A stretch of DNA of 64,000 nt from Rhyzopertha dominica (taxonomy: Eukaryota; Arthropoda; Insecta; Coleoptera; Bostrichidae), in the NCBI GenBank assembly GCA_025024175.1, contig QCXZ01000041.1, forward strand, positions 32,111,786-32,175,785, written 5' to 3'. The position numbers and the translations under genes were made by a program. Below the pieces are notes generated by a model. That model was not told the origin of the DNA and did not search any database. It saw only the letters and a program-made list of their open reading frames with translations. Positions 33,198 to 43,339 of this stretch are shown piece by piece. The stretch's first letter is position 1. The number at the start of each line of letters is the position of its first letter.

Positions 33198-33470
33198 TTG
33201 AGTCCAGTGTGCAGCAACAAGCAAGATCCAGGCATAACCATAACCAAAATCGAGGCCACGACGCTACAGGTAACATCGTATCGAGGCGTGCGTGGAAGAG
33301 CTGTGATTGGTAGACGGGTGCCAGGAATTCACAGGTGTTACCGCTCAAGCGAAGCAGATGTTGCACATTTGGCGCCAAGTTTAAATCGTACGTATCATTC
33401 AGCAGCTGCAAAAACAAGTAAGTGAGTCCCATTTTTTCCTTTACACGTTTGTTTTCTTAAAACAATAAGC

Positions 33471-36400
33471 ATGTCAGAACGAGAAATATCAAACTTAAAG
33501 ATACAGAGGGGTGTTGTCAAAGGAAAGCTAACACGTTTCAAAGGTTTTGTTGACAAGTGCATGATAGAACCTGATATTGCTGAACTTGCAGTGAGGTTAG
33601 ACAAAGGGGTCGCTTTATACAATGAATTTGAAGAACTTCAAATCAAGCTGGAATTACTCGAAGATGCAGATGCAGAGAATGAACGAGAGGTTTTCGAAGA
33701 AATATACTACACAACTGTGGCGCAAGCAAAGCATTTATTATCTTACGGAAGTACAGGTGAGACAAGTTTATCTAATCAAAACTTGGAAGACACAGAGGTG
33801 AGAATTAAGTTACCCACCATTGAATTAGCAACATTTAATGGAGATTATGAGAAATGGCTCAGTTTCAAAGACTCTTTCATATCAGTTGTAGATTCCAATC
33901 TAAAGTTAAGTAACTTGCAGAAACTACAGTACCTAAGGAGTTCATTACGAGGAGCAGCATTGGAAATCATCCAGTCATTGAAAACGGCCTCAGAGAACTA
34001 CAGCATTGCATGGGAACTACTACTTGATAGATACGAAAACAGAAAACTTATCATTAACAGCCACATGAGAGAATTAATGGAAATTCCACACATTCAGAAA
34101 GAGACACACATCGCTGTGAGAGGATTTATCGACAAGGTAAAGTCACATTTAAATTCATTGGAAGCACTGAACGAGCCAGTAAAGCAATGGGATACTATAC
34201 TGCTGTATACATTAACAAAGAAGATCAGTAGCAACAGGAGAAAGGAGTGGGAACGAGAAACAAAAAGAAAAGACACACCAACGATTGAAGAATTCTTGTC
34301 ATTTTTAGAAGATTATAGCCAGACACTGCAAATAGTGATAGAGAAAGAACGGAAAGATGATAGAGTTAAACAACTTCGTCAAGAACATTTACCTAAGCTA
34401 GCACATGCTACAACGGAAGCAAGATGTGATTTTTGTTCAGACAAGCATTACATTCATCAATGTGAGAAGTTTAAACAGCTATCTTTAGGCCAACGAGTAG
34501 AACATGTCAAGAAGACAGGGCTTTGCTTTAATTGTTTACGCAAAGGACACTTGGTTAACAACTGTAGATCAACTAAATGCAGGAAATGTACAAGGAGACA
34601 TCATACGATGCTACATCAAGAAGAACAATTAAAAGCAACTGAAACATCTGTAGTTACACATACAACCAAAGGAACAACGGATCATGTTTTACTTTCCACA
34701 GCAAGAGTTTTTGTTTTGGACTCGAAAGGAAGTTTTCATGAAAGCAGAGTTTTATTAGACAGCGGTTCACAGAGCAATTTTGTAACCCAAGAATTTGCGC
34801 ATAAGTTAGAACTACCACAGCAAGAGATTAACATTACAATTAATGGTGTTAACAATGCAGTCACATCAATAGACAAAGAGATTGAAGTAACAATCAGATC
34901 AATGCATAACAGCTATTCATTCAGCATGAAATGCCTAGTAGTTCCGCAGATAACTTCCAACATACCACAAGTAGAATTACCAAGAATTAAGGTTCCAAAG
35001 CATGTACAACTAGCAGACAGAAGCTACAATATTCCTGGAAAAATAGACATGTTAATTGGTTCAGACAATTTTTGGAAATTGATCTCAGTTGGACAGATGA
35101 GGATATCCAATAAACATCCAATCATTCAGAAAACTTTACTAGGTTGGATATTAGCAGGAAACGTCACAGTGACACAGCAAAATTATCTTGTAGTCTGTAA
35201 CCTATCAACAATAACAACTTTAAAGGATCAAGTTGAGAAATTCTGGAACATCGAAGAATGTAAAGAGCAAAGGCATCTTTCAGAAGAAGAATTATACTGC
35301 GAAAAACATTTCAATGATACGTACACGAGAGCTTCTGATGGAAGATTCATTGTTCACCTACCAAAGAGAGATGGAATGCAGTTAGGAGACTCCAAAGAAG
35401 CAGCACTACAAAGATTTTATGCACTTGAGACAAGATTGTCAAGGAATCCACAGATTCAGGAGGAGTACACAACATTCCTAAATGAATACGAGGAGTTGCA
35501 GCACATGAAGAAAATTACCATCAAAGAAGATGAAGAAAATACTACTACTACTTACTACTTACCACATCATCCAGTAACGAAACAGGACAGCTTAACCACG
35601 AAGCTACGAGTTGTGTTTGACGGCTCAGCTAAGACATCTTCCGGACTTTCGTTGAACGACACACTATTGGTGGGACCTGTAATACAAGAAGAACTATTTA
35701 ACATTATTTTGAGATTCAGAACACATCAGTTTGTTCTCACGGCAGATATTGCCATGATGTATAGACAAATTAGAATTACTGAAGAAGATGCTCGTTTACA
35801 GAGGATTTGTTGGAGAAAAGACATCGATACACCTGTATCATTTTATGAATTGCAGACAGTTACATATGGAACATCAAGTGCGCCTTATTTGGCTACGAAA
35901 TGTTTACAACAATTAGCGATTGATGATGGTGATGACTTTCCATTAGCAAAGAAAGTTTTATTACAAGACTTCTATGTAGACGATGTGCTTACAGGGGCAG
36001 AAACGAAAGACGAACTTATCGAACTACACAACCAACTCACAGAATTGTTGGGACAAGGAAAATTTAACCTGAGAAAATGGAGAACAAATGAACCTGAAAT
36101 ATTGAAACAGCTACAATTAGAAAATGATAAAGATCAGTTATTTGTTCTTAACAAACATGAAGCAGTGAAAACCCTAGGATTACTTTGGAACTCACATACC
36201 GATCAGCTGGAATATCAGATTAAAATGGAAGCTGGAGGCCCAGTTACGAAAAGGAAAATCTTATCAAAGATAGCACAAATCTTTGACCCATTAGGGGTTC
36301 TTGGTCCAGTGATTGTGGTAGCTAAAATGATAATGCAAAAGCTATGGCAAGAAAAGTTATCTTGGGATGAATCAGTCACACAGGAAGTTTTTACAATGTG

Positions 36401-38534
36401 GAGAGATTTTTGTTCCAATCTAGAAAGCATCAATCACATACATATTCCAAGGAATGCTAATCCAAACAATCAAACTGGAAAGATTACATTACATGGGTTT
36501 AGTGACTCATCAGAGAAGGCTTACGGAGCATGTGTGTATGCTGTAAGTACTGATGCAGATGGAAAATCATGCAGTTACCTACTCTGCTCTAAATCAAGAA
36601 TTGCACCACTCAAAACAATATCATTACCAAGATTAGAGCTGTGTGGAGCACTACTATTAGCAAGATTGACAGAAATTGTACATAAAGCATTGAAGGACAA
36701 GATACAAGAGACACATGCATGGACAGACTCCACTATTGTGCTGGCATGGATTAGAAAATCACCAAGTGAACTAAAGACCTTTGTTGCCAACAGGATATCA
36801 GAAATTCAGGCAGTAAACCAAAGATGTTCTGTGCAGTGGCATCATGTCCCTTCAAAGGACAATCCTGGAGATTGTTTAAGCCGTGGAATGAAGAATGTGC
36901 ATGAACTAGAGACAAATCATTTATGGTGGTTTGGACCGCAGTGGTTAATTGATCAAGAAAATTGGCCTAATCAATTAACAGAACCTACAAATGTCGATCT
37001 AGAATTGAAGAAACCTACTTTGCAAGTTTTTGTCGCTGTTAAGGCTGAACTATTCAAGAGATTCTCATCATTTAAGAAACTTACCAGGGTCGTTGCATAT
37101 TGCATGAGATTTGCGAATAATTGTCACAAATTCAATAAGAGAATGACAGGAGCAGTAACAGTGAATGAGCTGAAGAAAGCAGAGCTGGCAATTATACGCA
37201 TGGTACAAAGGGAGACCTTTCCAGAAGAAATCAAGCAACTTGAGGCAACAGGCAGAGTGCACCGATTAAGCAAAATACAGAGCTTAAATCCTTTCTTGGA
37301 TGAGGACCAACTAATTAGAGTTGGAGGAAGACTCAGAAATGCAAACTTAGACACTGAACACAAACATCCATATGTGTTGCCATCGAAACATGAAATTACT
37401 CACAGTATTTTAAAGGAAGAACATGAGAAATTGTTTCATTGTGGGCATGAACAACTTTTATCTTCTATCCGTCAATTATACTGGCCAATATCTGGGAGAT
37501 CAGCAGCCAAGAACATTGTTAGAAACTGCATACGTTGTTTTAGATACCAACCGAGACAGTCTAAGCATATCATGGGAGACTTACCTAAATCAAGAGTATG
37601 TGAACCATCTAGACCATTTGCAGCCTGTGGACTTGACTATGCAGGACCTATAGAAGTAAAGGAAAGCCGAAGAAGAGGTAGAACTGTAAAAACAAAGGCT
37701 TATGTTGCAGTTTTTGTATGCATGGCATCCAAGGCAGTTCACTTAGAACTTGTTAGTTCTCTTTCGACAGAAGCATTTTTAGCAGCTTTGCGAAGATTCA
37801 TATCAAGAAGAGGGACCTGTGAAGAGATATACTCAGACAACGCAACCAATTTCTCAGGAGCTAACAAAGAGTTACAAGATATCTACAAATACCTTAAACT
37901 AAACTATGAAGACATTACTTCCGCTTTGGCGCAAAGAAAAATAAAGTGGCATTTCATACCTCCGAGATCACCTCACTTTGGAGGAATTTGGGAGGCAGCA
38001 GTTCGATCGATGAAACGAGTACTTTACAAAGTTACCAATAATCAAACCTTTACTTTTGAAGAATGCTCTACGTTATTAGTGGAAATCGAAGCATGCTTAA
38101 ATTCTAGACCACTTACCCAGCTATCAACAGACCCCAATGACCTAAGTACATTAACTCCATCCCATTTTCTTGTTGGGGACTCACTCTTGTATCCACCAGA
38201 GCGAAACTATATAGGGACTCCATCCAATCGGCTGACCAGGTGGCAACATCTACAACAAATTCGTCAACACTTCTGGGTCAGATGGAGGCGAGACTACTTA
38301 CATCAACTCCAAGCGCGATCTAAATGGACTTCTCATCACAAGGGCATCGAGGTTGGAGCATTGGCCATCCTGGAAGAGGACAACACACCACCCCTGAAGT
38401 GGCACCTGGCTAAGGTGATCGCAGTGCATCCAGGTAGTGATGGTGTAGTGCGGGTAGTGACCGTGAAAACCAGCAGTGGCGTTTACAAGCGAAGCGTCAA
38501 ACGTGTTTATTTGTTACCTGAAAGGGAAGAATGA
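33471..38534 (+). CDS. Gag-Pol polyprotein of BEL/Pao copy 2, 1,687 aa
   Basis: One open frame encodes all proteins for particle assembly, reverse transcription and integration. Residues about 1-110 are a charged helical N-terminus; 'LPTIELATFNGDYEKWL' (about 112-128) opens the DUF1759 gag core. Three Cys/His knuckles lie at 319-331, 352-365 and 370-382. The protease has D430-S-G in 'LLDSGSQSNF' (DUF1758). Reverse transcriptase catalytic residues are D759 in 'ADIAMMYRQI' and YVDD at 835-838. RNase H has D1012, E1056, D1086 and D1134. The integrase zinc finger uses H1323/H1326 and C1353/C1356; its triad is D1389, D1456 and E1508. A DUF5641-type domain ends the protein. The MSE start is shared with copy 1. 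No frame break separates gag from pol, as is usual for many BEL/Pao elements. Confidence 0.98.
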   Translation: MSEREISNLKIQRGVVKGKLTRFKGFVDKCMIEPDIAELAVRLDKGVALYNEFEELQIKLELLEDADAENEREVFEEIYYTTVAQAKHLLSYGSTGETSLSNQNLEDTEVRIKLPTIELATFNGDYEKWLSFKDSFISVVDSNLKLSNLQKLQYLRSSLRGAALEIIQSLKTASENYSIAWELLLDRYENRKLIINSHMRELMEIPHIQKETHIAVRGFIDKVKSHLNSLEALNEPVKQWDTILLYTLTKKISSNRRKEWERETKRKDTPTIEEFLSFLEDYSQTLQIVIEKERKDDRVKQLRQEHLPKLAHATTEARCDFCSDKHYIHQCEKFKQLSLGQRVEHVKKTGLCFNCLRKGHLVNNCRSTKCRKCTRRHHTMLHQEEQLKATETSVVTHTTKGTTDHVLLSTARVFVLDSKGSFHESRVLLDSGSQSNFVTQEFAHKLELPQQEINITINGVNNAVTSIDKEIEVTIRSMHNSYSFSMKCLVVPQITSNIPQVELPRIKVPKHVQLADRSYNIPGKIDMLIGSDNFWKLISVGQMRISNKHPIIQKTLLGWILAGNVTVTQQNYLVVCNLSTITTLKDQVEKFWNIEECKEQRHLSEEELYCEKHFNDTYTRASDGRFIVHLPKRDGMQLGDSKEAALQRFYALETRLSRNPQIQEEYTTFLNEYEELQHMKKITIKEDEENTTTTYYLPHHPVTKQDSLTTKLRVVFDGSAKTSSGLSLNDTLLVGPVIQEELFNIILRFRTHQFVLTADIAMMYRQIRITEEDARLQRICWRKDIDTPVSFYELQTVTYGTSSAPYLATKCLQQLAIDDGDDFPLAKKVLLQDFYVDDVLTGAETKDELIELHNQLTELLGQGKFNLRKWRTNEPEILKQLQLENDKDQLFVLNKHEAVKTLGLLWNSHTDQLEYQIKMEAGGPVTKRKILSKIAQIFDPLGVLGPVIVVAKMIMQKLWQEKLSWDESVTQEVFTMWRDFCSNLESINHIHIPRNANPNNQTGKITLHGFSDSSEKAYGACVYAVSTDADGKSCSYLLCSKSRIAPLKTISLPRLELCGALLLARLTEIVHKALKDKIQETHAWTDSTIVLAWIRKSPSELKTFVANRISEIQAVNQRCSVQWHHVPSKDNPGDCLSRGMKNVHELETNHLWWFGPQWLIDQENWPNQLTEPTNVDLELKKPTLQVFVAVKAELFKRFSSFKKLTRVVAYCMRFANNCHKFNKRMTGAVTVNELKKAELAIIRMVQRETFPEEIKQLEATGRVHRLSKIQSLNPFLDEDQLIRVGGRLRNANLDTEHKHPYVLPSKHEITHSILKEEHEKLFHCGHEQLLSSIRQLYWPISGRSAAKNIVRNCIRCFRYQPRQSKHIMGDLPKSRVCEPSRPFAACGLDYAGPIEVKESRRRGRTVKTKAYVAVFVCMASKAVHLELVSSLSTEAFLAALRRFISRRGTCEEIYSDNATNFSGANKELQDIYKYLKLNYEDITSALAQRKIKWHFIPPRSPHFGGIWEAAVRSMKRVLYKVTNNQTFTFEECSTLLVEIEACLNSRPLTQLSTDPNDLSTLTPSHFLVGDSLLYPPERNYIGTPSNRLTRWQHLQQIRQHFWVRWRRDYLHQLQARSKWTSHHKGIEVGALAILEEDNTPPLKWHLAKVIAVHPGSDGVVRVVTVKTSSGVYKRSVKRVYLLPEREE

Positions 38535-38649
38535 TTAACTTGTTTTGTTTGAAAAATGTCTGTTTACTTACCTTTGTATTAGTTTGAGATAACCATGTTG
38601 TCATTACTTACCTTATTTTGCTTATTTGTATTGTTGAAGTTAATACTTC

Positions 38650-38662
38650 AAGGGGGGCGGGA
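38650..38662 (+). promoter_or_regulatory. Polypurine tract, BEL/Pao copy 2
   Basis: AAGGGGGGCGGGA directly precedes the 3' LTR. Confidence 0.88.
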
Positions 38663-38826
38663 TGTTTGGTATAAATCCGGCAACAACGCAAGTAAAAACG
38701 AACAGTTGGCAACAACCGCGTGTAGAGACGGGTGCGCGCATCCCAGCCCTCCCGGACACAAGAGTTTATTAAATATAAACGTCTCGAATAACTAAGGTGT
38801 GATAGTTTTATTGACACCAGAGAACA
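38663..38826 (+). repeat. BEL/Pao copy 2, 3' LTR
   Basis: 164 bp, no difference from the 5' LTR seen on reading; followed by AATGT. Confidence 0.97.
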
Positions 38827-39004
38827 AATGTATTTGTTTTTATATTTTTAATTTCTGCAAATTGTTACCCCGCTTTTGGCGTGTGAGAAGATCCTGTACA
38901 TCTGTAGCATCGAATTTGCGTTCCAAAATGCACGGAACACGGAACATTAACCAAGGTCAAGACGCTGAGCGTCTGCATGCCACTAATAACTTAGATTAGT
39001 AGGT

Positions 39005-39425
39005 ACAGGGGTGTAGTGTTGCAGTAAAATCAACTTGAAATTTGGCATAGGTACATATAACTCTCAACTAGGTACCCAAAGCGACCTAGTTTTTGGGGTA
39101 AGTAGTAATAGTGGTAATAACTACCTTTTTTGCAAATTTTTGTTTTAGTATCTATGTAATTAGTAGTATTATTGCGAGTATTATGCGTCCCTATAAATTT
39201 TCGGTGCAGCAAACGGTTTAGAAGATATTAGCAAGAAACCGTCACTTAAAAAAACCTGTTTTTCCTAAATATGTCCGAAAATACTTAATATATTCAAAAC
39301 GTGTAAATACCAACAGATAGGAAATAGAATTTCTCACAAAAAGTGCTTTAAATTTTTTTCAAAAATGTTGCCATTTTCGAAATATTTCAAAAAAACTGAA
39401 TTTTGGATCCCGTCCACAAAATTTT
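39005..39425. repeat. Left arm of the 39-41 kb element
   Basis: Inverted partner of the right arm; also matches dispersed copies A and B in reverse orientation. Confidence 0.75.
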
Positions 39426-40999
39426 AATCTATTTAAATATAAATAACATAAATATATTATAAATAATATTAATAAAATAAAATGAAGTACAGTATATAGA
39501 TAAAAAACACACTGTTGTGTATGAATTTGGCCTCAGGTTACATCAGGCAAATTATTGTAGCGGGTGTCTGTCACACTTTAAATCTTTACTCCTCTGATTT
39601 AAAATTATTTCTGGTCCAACACATTCTCTGTAAAAAGAAACCAGTTTTGGAAGCATCATGTTCCAAACTTCCTTGTCACATACTATTACTTGTACACATA
39701 GAGGGTTAACTATCACCCGAATAAACTATAAAGTAACATTTTTCTCTGTTACATATGGCCAGCTGCCCTTGTATCTGTAAAAAAATTGTACACATACAAA
39801 AATATATGTCACTTGTGCATATTATTTGTAATTAGCTGGTAGAAATAATCATGATTTCTCTTCAAAGATATATAAAAATTCCTAGAAGTGTAGGTAAAAA
39901 ATAATTTGAAAGGAAGACCTCGCAATTAGCGATTATTTTAGCAAAAAATATTAATTATATTGGTTTGAGAAATACCTTAAGGTCTAGCTGAATCTTTTAT
40001 CTTTCAGATAAGCATTCATTTATCTCTAAATATTCAATTAATAGTTTTTAGGTACTGCTGTTTTGTAATTTCTTGCTCGAATATATCTTTCTATAGGCAA
40101 GTTTACAATAGTGACACGACATCTGGCGGCAGATACATAAACTATTAAGAACAGTACTTTAATGCTGGAAAAAGGCGGAATTATTGTGTAATAATGCTGT
40201 TTTTGTTATATCGTATTAGCATTTTTAAATTGTGGGCAGTGAATATTATTAAGAAAAAGGGGATACATGTAAACACAAAAAGCATGTGTGATATTATATT
40301 ATAATAGTAATATGCGGTTATATGATTAGGCGGTGTGTGTTTTGGTTACCATTACCAGTTCCTTTGTAATAATTATATTGAATATACTCGGTTGCGAACC
40401 CATCTGTGTTTCATTTTGCGATACAGACGAGTATATTATAATAGCAAGTGCTGTTTATTTCCGCCATTTGCAAAGACACACTAGCGCCACCAACGGTCGA
40501 TAAACTCTCCCATCTCTCCAGGATCTCAGCCTTAAATAATCCACTGGCTATAGTAGTACAAGTTAAAAGGTATCGCTGTTTAAAGTGCCTAAAATTATTA
40601 ATGCCAATTCACGAGTCAAATTTTAGAGCACTGCACTGGAGAAAAATTGAGACAATGTAAATAGTCGTTAATTTATCAAGATCCAGTTGTATTTGTTAGA
40701 ATTAGTTCCTGAATCAAATTTTAAGGATTCTGTCGAGTTTTGCTAGTGAAATAAACCGCTGCAAATTGAATCAATACTACCACATCCAATTGTCAAAATG
40801 ACATTTACGCTTTTATTTCTTGTATTATGCGATTAATAATGAAGTTTTGGACATTTTTTTTCTCCACACATTTTTTTTGAGAAACAAACGGTTTCCGTAT
40901 TATTAGTAATAATCCATAAATTTTTAAAACCTTTTTTTGTAAATAACTCGAAAATTATTAAATTAATAAAAAAATTGCAAGAGTGCTTTTCGATCTGAA

Positions 41000-41413
41000 A
41001 TTTGATTTTCTATAATTATGTAACAGCAAAATTTTTTTCGTGTGAACCGGGTCCAAATTCAGTTTCTTGGAAATATTTCGAAAAATGTCAATCTTTTGGA
41101 AACATTTTTTTAACACTTTTTGCACGAAATGTTATTTCCTATCTGTGGTGGTATTTTCACTTTTTGAATATATTAAGTATTTTCGTAGATATTTAGGAAA
41201 AAACGTTTTTCTTGTGACGGTTTTTTGCTAATATCTTCTAAACCGTTTGCTGCACCGAAAATTTATAGGGAGGAATAATAATCGTAATTGTACTACTAAT
41301 TACACACTAAAACGAAAAAAAATTAAAATTTGCAAGAAGGGTAGTTACCCCCCATTTCACCCCCTTATTCCCTATACGCTTACTTACCCCAAAAANAATA
41401 GGTCGCTTTGACA
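41000..41413. repeat. Right arm of the 39-41 kb element
   Basis: Contains one N at 41396. Same orientation as dispersed copies A and B. Confidence 0.75.
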
Positions 41414-41623
41414 AAGGTGTCGTTTTTTTGATGTTAATGCGCGGCAATAGTTTAGATGGCGATATTTTGAGAACTATAAAAGCAAATTGAAATCTGCTTT
41501 GCAGGGTATTGATTCGCTACCCAGGTATTACTAAGTTCTTGATAAATTAATTTGTGAACAGGTCTATTATATCACGTCGTCAAGGGGTATATTCACAGGT
41601 AATATATCCCCTAGTGCAATAAA

Positions 41624-41750
41624 CGAGTTTCTATGGTATTTGTTTAACAATTAAATACCATGAGCGCTAGTTGTTTTATAAATCTAAGTCGAAGACGAGG
41701 ATTTTGCCACTAGCGGAATGCTATTGTTAAACAAATGGTTTAGAAACGAG
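41624..41750. repeat. Short palindromic MITE-like repeat
   Basis: 41624-41672 pairs imperfectly with 41702-41750; both hold TTTGTTTAACAAT or its complement plus a CGCTAGT motif, around a ~30-bp centre. Confidence 0.55.
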
Positions 41751-42647
41751 TTTTTTTTTTCGAATTTTCTCATAGGAAAAATTAGATGCACGGGGGTATG
41801 TAGTAAGATTATTTCCTGAATTAGTACATAGAAACCATAAAATTTGAGTTTACAAGGTAACCTGTCAAATCTGGTCGACATTAAATCCGATTTTTTTTCC
41901 GGCAAAACTGCAGACAGCTAATGTCAAAATAATTTCCCACCTGAAAATTAAATATAGCTAGGTAACGAATTCTTGTCACTGATTGGTAAAAATTGACAGG
42001 AAGGAAATAATAGAAATTATACAAGGTACCTCTATTAAATTGAACGTTCTGATTGGTTGAAAATAACACGAAAAAAGTAATTCGTATTAAAAGTCCTAAA
42101 ACGCATCCTTTTTAGATTAAAAATACCTATTAAAGATTTATAGTTCATATAGCTACTCCTGATAATACTGATGCACTTCCTAGGCTTCCTACCTACGCAA
42201 GTATATCCGGACGCGCGCTCAGGTACGAGCCACACGCAAGCATTTTTGCTAAACCTATTATGTTATCGTTGTCGCTGTTAGTTTTTTTATATGTGAATAA
42301 TATTCAGACAACGCTATTATTATGCATCCATGGTTACAGGAATCTGTAATCCGGACTATTCGATTTTAACATATAGACATTTTACTACGCTTGTATATGC
42401 ATCTATGATCCGCTAGGTACCGCCATCGTACAGCTCGCATGAGTGAAATGGGAGATGTCGTGAAACTCCTTTCTCTAGTATCCCAGCCTTAATTAATATT
42501 CAATTATCATTTAAATCAATCATCGGTATATTCAGGTTTGAACTTGTTTAAACTAAAAATTGAAAACTGATCCATATTCTCAACGTGGAATTATAATTAA
42601 TGAATATTGTTCGCTAACAATTTTACACATTTCTAAAGTTTCAAAAT
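41751..42647. other. Non-coding, nothing recognised
   Basis: AT-rich. Minus frames of 62-73 codons have no known domain. Confidence 0.5.
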
Positions 42648-43022
42648 AAAATTAATTTTGGGGATTTACTGCACAAATGTAATGAATTTAAATTGTCTAA
42701 CGTGGCAGTGTATTTATTCAACAATAACTAAAGAAAAATTTGTTGTTACAATATCTGTATTTTTGTACTTATCGAATTGTTTTAGATGTTCTTTACCTCT
42801 AATTAAAAACGATCATCTCGTTTATTTTTTTGTTGGTCAAACGGGAAGATCTTTTTTAATTAGAGGTAATGAACATATAAAACAATTCGATAAGTATAAA
42901 AATACAGATATTGTAACAACAAATTCTTCGTTAGTTAACCATTTATCGTTGAATACATACACTGCCACGTTAGACAATTTAAATTCATTACATTTGTGGA
43001 GTAAATCCCCAAAATTAATTTT
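42648..43022. repeat. Inverted duplication of a Penelope fragment
   Basis: Arm 42648-42814 is the reverse complement of 42848-43022 with a small number of differences, around a ~33-bp centre. Paired landmarks are 'CTAACGTGGCAGTGTAT' against its complement and 'AATTGTCTAA..' at both outer parts. Both arms derive from the same stretch of a Penelope GIY-YIG coding region. Confidence 0.88.
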
Positions 43023-43134
43023 TTTTGAAGTTTTAGAAATCTGTAAAATTGTTAGGGAACAAAATTTTACTATTTTAAATGATTCTTGTAATTTCAGTTG
43101 TCCTGTTCTTAACTATTTATTAGATCTAAATTAA
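42815..43134 (+). pseudogene. Penelope-like element GIY-YIG endonuclease, C-terminal fragment
   Basis: The right part of the frame 42658-43134 reads 'YFFVGQTGRSFLIRGNEH', the GIY-YIG nuclease core of Penelope-like retroelements (usually Y-IGQTGR then R..EH), then a C-terminal tail with 'KLIFFEVLEICKIV' and 'CPVLNYLLDLN' that ends naturally at 43134. Everything before the nuclease is missing: the copy is 5'-truncated and preceded by an inverted duplicate of its own sequence, so the first ~50 codons of the open frame are antisense-derived. The GIY motif itself (Gly-Ile-Tyr) is not preserved. A 3' tail of about 200 bp with a hammerhead-like core follows. Confidence 0.8.
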
Positions 43135-43263
43135 TATTACGTTTGTGTTGATGGCATGTAAGTTACTTTTGCTTTGTAGCCAAGTTTGCTTGCTTCTAAA
43201 ATTTTTTGACTTTGTCAATCGAATTATAAAAGTTTCTTTTTCTATATTTTGACCTTTGTTGTA

Positions 43264-43294
43264 CTGACGATGCCTACCCTGTAGTCGAAAGCTC
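43264..43294 (+). ncRNA. Hammerhead-like core in the Penelope tail
   Basis: CTGACGA matches the CUGANGA core exactly, followed by a short CTAC/GTAG stem and GAAAGC. It lies 130 bp after the end of the Penelope coding fragment, where such motifs are known to occur. The expected GAAAC is GAAAG, and activity is untested. Confidence 0.5.
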
Positions 43295-43339
43295 TTTACA
43301 ATAAAAGAATATAGTGGAATACACTTGAAGAACAATTTT

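Larger units (their letters stand above)
33014..38826 (+). mobile_element. BEL/Pao LTR retrotransposon, copy 2 (structurally intact)
   Basis: A 5,813-bp element with LTRs I found identical over 164 bp, TG..CA ends and a 5-bp duplication AATGT at 33009-33013 and 38827-38831. Primer site, one long gag-pol frame and polypurine tract are all in place. No env-like frame follows. Identical LTRs and an unbroken frame mean a very recent insertion, and possibly an autonomous copy. It is a different family from copy 1: the proteins are clearly diverged and the LTRs are unrelated in sequence. Confidence 0.98.
39005..41413. mobile_element. 2.4-kb element with ~400-bp inverted arms
   Basis: The arm 39005-39425 is the inverted counterpart of about 41000-41413. 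Paired landmarks are 'CGGTGCAGCAAACGGTTTAG' at 39200-39219 against its complement near 41243, 'ATACTTAATATATTCAAAA' against its complement, and 'CAAAGCGACCTA' against its complement at the outer end. The right arm stops about 75 bp short of the left tip, so it is truncated. The interior (about 39430-40980) has no recognisable gene. Copies of the same arm occur at 624-806 and 3945-4375. Confidence 0.75.

Noticed and set aside
33014..38826. Endogenous retrovirus with an envelope gene
   Set aside because: Only about 130 bp separate the end of gag-pol from the 3' LTR, so there is no room for env.
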